DNA of 64,000 bases from Gracilariopsis chorda (Eukaryota > Rhodophyta > Florideophyceae > Gracilariales > Gracilariaceae): NCBI GenBank assembly GCA_003194525.1, contig NBIV01000050.1, positions 248,001 through 312,000 of the forward strand. The letters are read 5' to 3'. The position numbers and the translations under genes are program-made. Below the pieces are notes generated by a model. That model was not told where the DNA came from. It made no database searches and saw nothing but the letters and a program-made list of their open reading frames with translations. Of the stretch, positions 32,101 to 41,583 are shown one piece after another. The stretch's first letter is position 1. Every line of letters begins with the position of its first letter.

Positions 32101-35100
32101 GTAGCCGCTGCAGCGGTATGCAAGTCCTCAGGTCTGGTTTTGTTGCAAAACCATCCCAAATTGGTAACGAAACACCTTTTCCTCATGGCCAGTTGAGTAA
32201 TGAATGTGGTACCCAACGGGCCCTTTGCGGTCACGATGAGCAACTTCCGTGACAAGCCTACAAGGCTACCCAAGGGTACAGTGGTGGGGGTATCTATGCC
32301 TGCTCCAGTGGCCATTATGGAGATTGATGCGGAGAAGTTGCTCCCTGGGGGTGAACCACTGGCCAATTGGGAAAACGACATCAACCTTGGCAATGTCTTT
32401 GAACCATATAGGAAACAAGTCATTGATCTCCTCAAGGACTTCGCTAGCATGTGGAGTGGAAAGCTGGGCGAGATCGATGCCAAAAGGCATCAAATTGACC
32501 TTAAGGACGAGGCCACGCCCCGATATCAGCATCCATATCGGACTGGCCTAAGAGGACGAGAGGTAGTAGCCAAGGAGGTTGAGAAAATGTAGTCCGCTGG
32601 GGTCATTGAGCGTGCACCATCCACTGAGGCCGAATGGGCTAGCCCTTTTGTCCTATTGGCCAAGAAGGACGGAAGCGTACGGTTTTGTATTGATTACTGC
32701 AAACTAAATACGGTGGCCAAGAGGGATATTTATCCTATCCCCCAGATGGACGACTGCTTAGATTTCCTTGGGGACGCGCAAATTTTCACAACGTTGGATA
32801 CCAATTGTGGGTATTGGCAGGTTCCCATGGACGACAAGGCAAAGTCACTGACTACCTTCACGACCCACGAGGGATTATTCCGATTTACACGGATGCCCTT
32901 TGGTCTTATGAATGCGCCAGCTACTCTCCAGTGGGCCATTGACATCATTTTGTCCAGGGTCAAATGGAAGTTCGCATTGGTCTACCTGGATGACGTGATC
33001 ATCTTTTCCAGGTCCATTAGGGAACACTTCGCACATGTGAGAGCTGTCCTTAGGTTACTCTAGCAGGCTGGTGTCACATTGAAATTGAAGAGGTGTTTCT
33101 TCTTCCAGCCCTCCGTGGACTACCTTGGCCATGTGGTCCTGCCGGGTAAACTCCAAGTGGCCCAAGTTACAACAAAGGCCATACGGGAAGCACGACCCCC
33201 TAGGACCCATACGGAATTGCGCTCCTTCCTTGGCCTTTGTAATGTTTACCGTAGGTTTGTCCCAGGGTTCGCGAAATTGCAGCACCTCTCAATGAGATGC
33301 TTAAGAAAGGGACCCCTTCGGAATTTGATGGCCTCACGGACGAGCAGTATGCGGCCTACCAGAACTTCAAGGACCATTTGGTTCATCCGCCGGTCTTGGT
33401 GCTACCCAAGGCCAATAAACCGTATATCCTAGATACGGACGCATCCGTGACCCAAGTAGGCTGTGCTCTTCTACAAAAGCAGGGGTGCCCTAGGGATTAT
33501 CGCCCAATTGGCTACTGGAGTAGGTCCCTGACCAAGGCCAGAAGCAACTATAGCACCACGGTAAAGGAATGTTTGGCCATCGTGTGGTCAGTGCTCCATC
33601 TTCGGCCTTATTTGGAAGGAACTCGCTTTACCGTTAGGACAGATCACCACTCCCTCCGCTGGTTACTGAACATGACAGACGCATCCTCCCGTCTGGCCCG
33701 ATGGAGATTGCGCCTGGCCGAGTTCAATTACGAAGTGACCTATAGGCCAGGGCTGAAACATCAGGCCGCAGATGCGCTGTCACGCATCCTGACCGATGGT
33801 ACGGACCAAACTCCCCTGGACGATCAGATTCCCACCATCTGGGACGGACCACAGTACACTACTGACGAGGGAGAGGAACCACTTGTGGCTGAGGTGAGAA
33901 TGGCCGAATGGACGGACGGACACGGCGCAGCGATCTTATGCGCCGTGGACTGGGAAGAACCACCATTGGATATCCATATGGCCCAGTCGGAAAGCGCGGA
34001 TATTACGCCAATACCCCTCGAGGAATTCCTTCAGGCCCAGAAAACGGACGAATACTGCACCCAGATAGGAGAGAAAGTAGGGACCCCTGGGTCGTTGTTT
34101 GATTATGACCGCCGAGGCATATTATGTCACAGGTCACCATTGGACGGGGCGATACAGCGTGTAGTGCCTAAGGCCTTACGGGCACGCCTTCTTAGCTCGC
34201 GCACTATCTGAGGTTGCCTGGCCATCCTGGAGGGACTAAGATGTATCAGACCCTGAGGAGATACTTTTACAGGCCCCTGATGGCCAATGACATAATAGAG
34301 ACAGCAAGAACCTGTGCAGCATGTCCAAAAATCCGAGGTACAAGAGCGGTACATCAAGGAAACTGAAGTTATTCCCAGCGGCCGGGCCTTTGGAGTTCAT
34401 TGCTATGGATATCCTAGGGCCATTTCCGAAGTCGACCCACTGCAACCGATTCATATTGGTGATTACCGATCGGTTTACCAAGTTGACAAGAGCAATTCCG
34501 CCCAAATCAACAACCGCCATGGACGTCGCCATGGCTTTCCTTGTCCATTGGATTTATTCCTATGGACTGCCGCTCTATCTCCTTACGGATAATGGCTCTC
34601 AGTTTATCTCCAAATTCTTTGAGCTTGTATGCTCGGCTTTAGGTCTAAAACATCTCCTCACCACTGCGTACCATCCTCAGACCAATGGAAAAGCCGAAAG
34701 GTTTAACCGAGCCCTGGCCACGAGGCTAAACCACTACGTTTCCGAGTACGAATTGGACTGGGATGACTATGTCCAGCCGCTAGTCTATGCATATAATAAT
34801 CAACCGCATAAGTCCACTGGTACAAATCTTTTTGACCTCACCCTCGTACGTTCCCCTGCGCCGTACATGGTTGGCCTACAGGACTTCGGACCACCTCAGG
34901 ACATAACAGAGGAAGTGACTCCCGCCCAGGCCAAACGGTATTCGCAGAAGCGAATTGATTCTATGTTGAAGGCCACACAGATTACCTTGGACAAAGTGCA
35001 AGCGCGCTATAAGGCCGATTTTGATCTGTCCGTTTGATTTACACCGCAAGTTGGCAAGGGGTATTACGTCCACTTGGACAGACCACCAGAGGAAAAGCCC

Positions 35101-36176
35101 GAGGACGAGGACATCACCAAGAAGCTGTTGCCAAAGTACACTGGTCCCTTCAAGGTACTTACGTCCCTTGGGCACACGGTTACTATCGACCGAGATGTGC
35201 TCCAGGACACAGTCACAATGGACCGAGTCTCTCTGGCGCCACGCCCACCTTCAACTGAACCATTGGACTCACGCGCTCTCCCTTCGCCCCAACCCCCACC
35301 CTCCATCCCTATGCAATCACTCGTCAATGACCCTACGGTCCCTCAGGAACCGCTGGTCTCCCCGGATTCAGAAGGCTCTCCCCCCTATGGGTACGGTCCC
35401 TTGGACGAAATGGTAATTCCTGAAGAAGTACACAACCCTATGGACATCGCTACGCAGACCCCCGACGCTGTTCCTTCGGACGCTGATGGATACCGCCCTT
35501 TGGACTAAATGGACTTGCCGGAGGACGCCGAAGTCGACGACCAACGGGAATATGTTCTTGACCGTATCGTCTCCGCTCGGCTCACCGACGACGGCAAAGT
35601 GCGCTACAAAGTACGCTGGTATGGCTACAAGCCCAAGGACAATACTTGGCTCCTCAGGTCAGACATCCCGGAAAACTTTGTGGCCCGCTATTGGTCAAAA
35701 ACAGGCCACATGTAGAATGAACTCAGAGAGGGGGGTATCCCTGACCACAGATTTGTGCCAACACGGGCCTTATCCGCCTCCACCCAATAGGAACACTGTA
35801 GCTGCCCACGGAACCGCCTCCCGCTTGCCGCCACCTGCCACGGCGCACGGAAACGCTGCTTGCCTACCCCCAGTCGCTGGCCTCAAGCAAGTTCTTCCTA
35901 ATGTCTTGCCGCAATGATGGCCAAATGGTACTTCACATAACTCCGAAGTCTCTTGGTCATCAAGGCCCAAAACCTCAGAAACGAAGCGCGGACTGCTCAC
36001 CTATAAAGAGAGTGCATCAAACCCCCAGGGACTTGTCTCAAAACCGACCTAGTGGTATTCAAGGGTTGAGATGAAGACCAATGGAGCACGACAGAAAAAA
36101 CGCAAACCTTGACGCTAGAAGGGCCAAAAAGGGAACCATAGTGTTTACTGAGGACTAATAGCCATAAGGACGACCA

Positions 36177-38012
36177 CTAGAACGACGCAGCCGGTTGAGA
36201 AGGGGATCCCGGGCGGGCGCGCTTGGGAGCGGGACTCCGGGTGGATGAGAATGAAGCACCACCAGCGGACTCCGTGTCCGAAAGGTTAAGACCAAAGCGG
36301 TTATCAAGGTCTGTCGCGACACGCTCGGACAACACCTCAGAGTTATCCTCCAGGATGGTCGCTAAGGCTTCTTTGACCTCTTGGTTACGCTGAACCAGCG
36401 AGTGGTACCGCGAAGCCCGGCGAGCCCAGGATTGGGCGGAACGAATAGCCTCTACGATACCAGTGGTTTCAAGGATACCGACGGACGTGCATACCTTCTT
36501 CAGATCATCGAAGGCCATCGTAATGACCTCTGGAATGACCGGCATGGGAGGCAGAGGAGGGACCACAGGGGTGGAAACCGTCATGGACGTAGGAGGTGGG
36601 GAAGCCAAGAGACCGATGGACGCCTCTGGGGGCTCTTCCATGGCAACCTCATGCGCCGGCACGAAAGACGGCGCTACCGATGGGGCCAGTACAGGAACTA
36701 TCGCCTGCTCCTGGACTAGAGGACGAAGACAATCTTCGTGAAACCCAATGGCCTGAGGATAGTAATCTGGCACGGACTGACGTGGCTCGTTCCCGGGGAC
36801 AGCCAGCAATGGTTTGGCCTGGTAGACGTTCCCGTCGTCATTGCCTATAGGATGTCGCGGGATCGGAAAGAAGGTCTCGGTGTCATAATCATACCAAAGG
36901 AACCCGGGGGTCTGCGCCCAGTCGACCTGAAGGACGTAATCCAATAGGGCCTCTGCCTCTTCACTCTCGTACTCCATACCCCGGACAATGTTCTGCACTC
37001 TCAACTCACGGATGAGCCGGATCAAGGGCCGCGGAAGGGGCACGAGTCGGCCTTCAGGACTGGGAAGAACCCTCTCGTTCCAGATACTGCAGTCGGCCTC
37101 CCGGACGTTAGCTTGGACCACATAGCGGGCGGTATCCAGAAGGTCCATCAAACAGAACACGGCCCATTTGGCAAAAAGAACCTGCCAGGTCAGCCAGGGG
37201 AGACGTTTAGTGAAGTCCCCCTGGAGCTGATAGGTGTGGTAGGGCACCACGGACGGAGTAGGGACCATAAGGAGAGTGGAAACGTGCCAGATGGCAGCCT
37301 CAGGTCCAGCGCTAAGTGACGGTAGCATGAGATATAGAGAAGGCCTGCGGGACGGAGGCATATCGTGAAATTCCACTTGGTGCCAACAGAAGAAGTACTT
37401 GAGGTTGGTTCGAATACGACCATTGAGTTCGATCATATCATTCCAATAGTTCCGGTTTGATAACCAGTACAAGCGGTCGTATGGAGGTCTGAAGCAGACT
37501 AACCCCAGGAGGCTATGACCAGGGGGAGGAAAGGGGGCCTTAGGGGCATCCTGCATCGAATACAAGTCCTCCAGGAGCTTTTTTACTCTCCATTGGTAAT
37601 CAGACTCCTCGCCACAGCAGACGAAGGGCATATCCGGTGCGACCAGAGCGCGGCAACGCGCGACCGTACGGGCATCAGCAGGAAGGTGGAGCGAATTGTT
37701 GTACCAGGAGTCCTCTTGGGAGTTCTTCTTCGCACGGGCATAGTTGGGGATCGCAGCGAACGGCCGGGCGTCCAAGTATTGATCAGCATAACTCACTAAC
37801 TCGGCGACCGAACTGGGTAGATGGGTACTCCTCAGAGCCATAGGATTTGGACCCAAAGTGTGGTCGTACTTGTCCCCGGGGTGGGCATATGCGCTGCTGG
37901 GGACCAGAGCCATGTTGGTCGAGTCTACAATTATTGCCACCGGAGGGATACGCTCGAAGCCGTCATAGTCCAAGAGGTAGCCATGGGAGCCCCTATATGG
38001 TTCCGAGGGCAT
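36177..38012 (-). CDS. Antisense ORF of A-family gypsy element (unknown protein)
   Basis: An uninterrupted minus-strand frame of 611 codons from its first ATG (open to 38090 from a TTG), lying between the chromodomain and the 3' LTR and opposite to gag-pol. I recognise no domain. The first two thirds look globular and are rich in Trp, Tyr and Pro (for example DRLYWLSNRNYWNDMIELNG and GFLWYDYDTETFFPIPRHP). A proline-rich stretch follows (STPVVPPLPPMPVIPEV), then a helical charged region, and a basic tail APKRARPGSP that resembles a nuclear localisation signal. A1 keeps about 30 C-terminal codons of the same frame, nearly unchanged, at 23040-23140. Antisense ORFs in this position are known in some plant LTR elements. 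The frame being whole while gag-pol is decayed suggests constraint, a later origin, or a function of its own. It could also be a captured gene. Confidence 0.6.
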   Translation of the reverse strand: MPSEPYRGSHGYLLDYDGFERIPPVAIIVDSTNMALVPSSAYAHPGDKYDHTLGPNPMALRSTHLPSSVAELVSYADQYLDARPFAAIPNYARAKKNSQEDSWYNNSLHLPADARTVARCRALVAPDMPFVCCGEESDYQWRVKKLLEDLYSMQDAPKAPFPPPGHSLLGLVCFRPPYDRLYWLSNRNYWNDMIELNGRIRTNLKYFFCWHQVEFHDMPPSRRPSLYLMLPSLSAGPEAAIWHVSTLLMVPTPSVVPYHTYQLQGDFTKRLPWLTWQVLFAKWAVFCLMDLLDTARYVVQANVREADCSIWNERVLPSPEGRLVPLPRPLIRLIRELRVQNIVRGMEYESEEAEALLDYVLQVDWAQTPGFLWYDYDTETFFPIPRHPIGNDDGNVYQAKPLLAVPGNEPRQSVPDYYPQAIGFHEDCLRPLVQEQAIVPVLAPSVAPSFVPAHEVAMEEPPEASIGLLASPPPTSMTVSTPVVPPLPPMPVIPEVITMAFDDLKKVCTSVGILETTGIVEAIRSAQSWARRASRYHSLVQRNQEVKEALATILEDNSEVLSERVATDLDNRFGLNLSDTESAGGASFSSTRSPAPKRARPGSPSQPAASF

Positions 38013-38525
38013 GGCGTAGACGCGATCGAAAAGCCGGCACAGCGGACACGGCGCCAGGGGAGACCAACAGTCAGGAATCTGAAAGGCCAAGGGAATGCAC
38101 CCCGATTTACCGAAGGGGCGGGTACGGTGGATGCATCAAGGCGGTATGCGAAGAAAAGAGCGAACAGAAGGACGAGATAATCTAGAGGGAAGTATGGGCG
38201 TCCACGCCAGGGGTCGGTGAAATGCAGGAGCACGATGAGCGCCCCGTAATTGAAACTCACTAGTTAATGAGGCCCCCTCATAGGTGACCAATGGCATGGT
38301 AGCGGCCACGTGCCACTTGCCAAAAAGCAACCCAATGGACGCAAACTGGTACCGCCGCCGTGCCTGCTGTGGAAGGGCCGACCAGCGATGTAAACCAGGA
38401 GGCGAGAGACCTAGTTGGGGGAGAGGGCGCAAGAAGAACAACCCCATAGGGCGGGAGGAAAGAACGCCAGCGGAAGAAAAGGATAGCTCACCGACGTGGA
38501 AGTGGCCGACGGGACGTCGGATCTT

Positions 38526-38536
38526 AAGGGGGGAGG
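38526..38536 (+). promoter_or_regulatory. Polypurine tract of the A-family element
   Basis: AAGGGGGGAGG directly upstream of the 3' LTR that begins at 38539, the expected place for second-strand priming. The G run makes it distinct from the surrounding sequence. Confidence 0.65.
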
Positions 38537-38538
38537 TC

Positions 38539-39065
38539 TGTAGAAGAAAGACCATTGGGCAGGTGCAGTGGTGAAGTAACCATGGCGCTGGGATGGCCAA
38601 GGTCAGACCCTTGCTGGCCAAATTATTCCACGTGGCCAATCTGGGTGCCTATGCAGGAGATACGAGGGGACAGTGCAAGTGCCAAGGCATTGTGGCCATA
38701 GGTCTTATTATGTAGCTGATTTTATGTAATTTGTTAGGATAGTGTCCGGAGGTCAGAGCGTCTCGCCAGTCATATAAGTTGGCTCGAGAGCCGCCGATCT
38801 CTGAAGTGTAAATACAAGCACCCTCACTCTGTTCTTGCCGCCATATGCAGCCAGTAGGACTCCAAAGGCCTCCAAGCCATCGCTACCATTCTCCCGACCT
38901 GTAGGGACTTGAGATAGCGCCCGCCCATTGCGCCTCGCTGCCAGTTGGTGCCCACGTCACTAGTAGACCCCAGTGGATTGTCACCTCAGTGGCTGGCTCT
39001 CTGCCGCTACTACCCCCTAGTGGACTACTACCCCAGTTGGCTAAAGAACGTAGTATTCTACTACA
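38539..39065 (+). repeat. LTR, right end of the A block (A-family LTR copy 3, 527 bp)
   Basis: TGTAG...CTACA ends. By eye it is closer to the LTR at 14764 (about 6 percent different) than to its neighbour at 28616 (about 10 percent). It is followed by ATAAT, one base different from ACAAT in front of the LTR at 14764. Confidence 0.9.
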
Positions 39066-40671
39066 ATAATGGGTCATTCGAATGCTTTTCTCCTGCCGAG
39101 TGTCGACTCATTTCGTGCTTCGCGAACCAACAAGGTCCCAAGCATTGGGATGCTCTTGAACATGGAGTACACGAGATTCCAAAGCGGAAAGATCCGTTGC
39201 AATGGGGACCACCAGATCCGACCGCCTGGAGGCAGATTGCTCACGTCGTTTGAGATCCAAGCGTTCTAATTGGCTCCGTAGACCCACGTGTGTAATATGC
39301 ACCGTTGCACCAGATGCGCCGTTTAGAACATGGTTTCCACGTAGGAAGGGTCACTGCCACACGCTGGCACTTCTCAAAGAATCACATTAATTGATTTGCA
39401 CCGCACGGTGCGCTATGCCCATTTCCAATTTTGGATCCACCTGTGAGGGTAATTGTCAAAGGCTGGCACTTTAAAATATCAGAGAAATTGAACCGCCATC
39501 TGCGGACGGGCAAAGCGTGCTGGCACTACTCAAAACGTGAAATGATTGCATCGCCAAGTGTAATGCGGGCCATCCGTTCTAATCAACGGCTACCACGGCG
39601 GGTGGAGCGCATGAGCGGCAACCAGCTCAGATGCATCTCCGTGGGCCATGGTAGAAATTCTCAAGAGTGCAGTTCACTAGAGTACAGTTCCTCACATAAT
39701 TGCTTGATCAAGGCTTCCCGCCTTCACAAGTAGTAACTACCCCCACCTGACTACTGCTTCCCACTCGGGGTCGAGATTATCCTACATATTCCCCAAAGCG
39801 GGAGAACCAACTGCTAGTGACAATCCAGGGTCAGCGGTAACAGTTGTTGGCTGTCGCTGCACAGTACGTTCTCGCCCGCGATTGATCGCATCTCGCAATA
39901 AACGAATTGCATTCCCGAGCGTCTCGGTTTGTTCTCTTGCAGTATTCTTTTCCATAGGAGAGTCCATATTGGATCGGCCATTGTCCCGTGAGACAGCAAC
40001 ATTACTGGCCTGTCCTGCACTGGGACTGGCCTCAGAACGTAGCGAATGTTGACGAAAAGCTTCTGCGGCGACTGCAGTGTGCGTCTTCTCGGGATGTGGA
40101 GTCTCGCTCCACGTTATGTTCACTGACTGATCAGACGTGATCTCCCTGTCAGTAAAGGTAGTATCCAACTTCTTACTGACGTTTTCCCGCTGCGACGTGG
40201 TACTTGCATCTTGTTGAGCGCGATTAACCGATGCCAGGCGTGGAGAATCTCCATTGGGAGCCACCGGCCGTGGCAGCACAGTAGACTCCTTGACTGGAGA
40301 CCCGGGCGACGCCGGAACTTAGACCACGACTTCACTGTTCTCTGCCCCCTCCTTACGCCGAGCCACGGGGTGGGCATTCAATATCTCTGGGAGGAGAGTA
40401 ACTTCTAACGAAGAATTAGAAGGTTTTTGAATAGGACCATCAGATCTCGGTAGAGAATCCGAGTCCTTCGATACGTCCAGTAAATCCCGTTCACGGTTTA
40501 GAACTTCCACCCGTGCGCGGCTGCTGACGTTCTTTCCCAATGCGGGAGTATCTTCGGTATCGGATGGAACACGTTGAAGGGTGTGGAGCACGCGTGATGC
40601 AGTCACGTAAAATACGTTCATGTTGACCACCAGTGTTCAACAAAACCGTGGCCTTCTCCGTACAGACTACC
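39066..40671 (-). mobile_element. Gypsy element Bp, linker piece between integrase and chromodomain
   Basis: Minus-strand fragment between the A block and element B. At its right end GGQHERILRD (about 40620) matches GDTHERISRD at the integrase C-terminal tail of B. The rest (about 39780-40600) is a low-complexity linker like that of B. From 39066 to 39780 no coding could be aligned. That part has three copies of GCTGGCACT (39363, 39462, 39519) and a perfect hairpin GCACCG-CA-CGGTGC at 39398-39411. Old, with several breaks. Confidence 0.65.
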
Positions 40672-41479
40672 TGTAGTGCAACGCCCTCAGGGAGGGATTC
40701 TTGGTACTTGAACGCTTTCCCGATATTATCGGTTGTGTAGTGTGTATATGAACTACGCCCCACTATGGTGGGTATGGACACGTGGGACACGGTTTTGGGT
40801 CAATTGGCGGTTGGCCACAGTAGTGGATGTTGCCACGGAATGTGGAGTATTTTAGTTAATTTTATTTATTATTTTCACACCCATTTCTGGGAAGCTAGTA
40901 CTCAGTGCGACGGCGCACTGCCGTTGCACCAGTAAACCTTCCCTAACAAGGGACCCCAACCTGGGGAATTGGCTCTAGTTGTTGCCGCTTGCGCGCGTAC
41001 TCTACTCCTCCTTGGAGGGAAACGCCGTGAACCACGGGACATCTAACCCCCTTGCACATCTAAAGAAACCCATCACTGGGAGTATAATTGTTCCAATCAT
41101 ATTGGTGTCTCGCCCTGTATAGGGAGTCCTGTCCACCGGCATTGCCGTATCTGCTCGTCGCTCTCGCGACCCACTTCGTCCTTCCTTCTTCCCCTTTTTA
41201 GGGTAGCACCTCCTGCTATCCGCGGCCCTCGTGTGCGCATCCGCTGACACACCCCCACTTACGTGGAAACATACCTCTACTGAGGATCACACCCCGCTCA
41301 CGCGGATACCGATTCTTCGCCTTCACCTCCTTGCGCGAGTCGCGACAGGTGTCCCTGGTCTTACAAGCTGGCTTCGCCGTGACACCTCTGGGAGGGCTCT
41401 ACCCAACTGGGTTCACCTCGTGAGAGGAAGATCCCGAACGTCTTTCGGTGTTTTTCCCGTTTGGGGCATTGCACCACAA
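40672..41479 (+). repeat. 5' LTR of element B (808 bp)
   Basis: Begins TGTAGTGCAA and ends TTGCACCACA, a 10-bp terminal inverted repeat with one mismatch. It contains regularly spaced 4-bp stems with 4-nt loops at 41255-41266, 41274-41285 and 41294-41305. It should hold the element promoter; no specific box was assigned. Confidence 0.95.
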
Positions 41480-41482
41480 AGT

Positions 41483-41500
41483 GGTCTCCCGACCTAGAAT
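41483..41500 (+). promoter_or_regulatory. Primer-binding site of element B
   Basis: TGGTCTCCCGACCTAGAA, 3 nt after the 5' LTR. It is nearly the same 18-mer as in the A family although the LTRs are unrelated in length and sequence. Confidence 0.8.
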
Positions 41501-41583
41501 CGGTTTTTGTTTTCCCTCTTACGAGGTTTGTTTTCATTCACCGGAAGTTCCGTGATCGTTTCCCGTCGTAACGGTATTTTCTC

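Larger units (their letters stand above)
28616..39065 (+). mobile_element. Ty3/gypsy chromodomain element, copy A2 (with antisense ORF)
   Basis: 10,450 bp between two A-family LTRs (28616-29140 and 38539-39065). Parts: primer-binding site at 29143, gag about 29.35-31.4 kb, protease about 31.54-31.9 kb (VLDTGASPNLVH), reverse transcriptase about 32.4-33.3 kb (VYLDDVIIFS), RNase H about 33.3-33.9 kb, integrase about 34.1-35.2 kb, chromodomain about 35.53-35.70 kb (VRYKVRWYGYKPKDNTW), and a long antisense ORF at 36177-38012. The polypurine tract AAGGGGGGAGG is at 38526-38536. Gag-pol is heavily decayed, with about a dozen or more breaks. The two LTRs differ at about 10 percent of positions by eye, so it is old, or the two LTRs did not come from one insertion. 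Confidence 0.85.

Noticed and set aside
38136-38639. Long minus-strand open frame at the 3' end of A2
   Set aside because: Runs into the LTR and has no counterpart elsewhere; treated as a chance frame.
39782-40279. Minus-strand 165-codon frame as a possible host gene
   Set aside because: Low-complexity sequence in the place of the integrase-chromodomain linker of Bp; better explained as part of that element.
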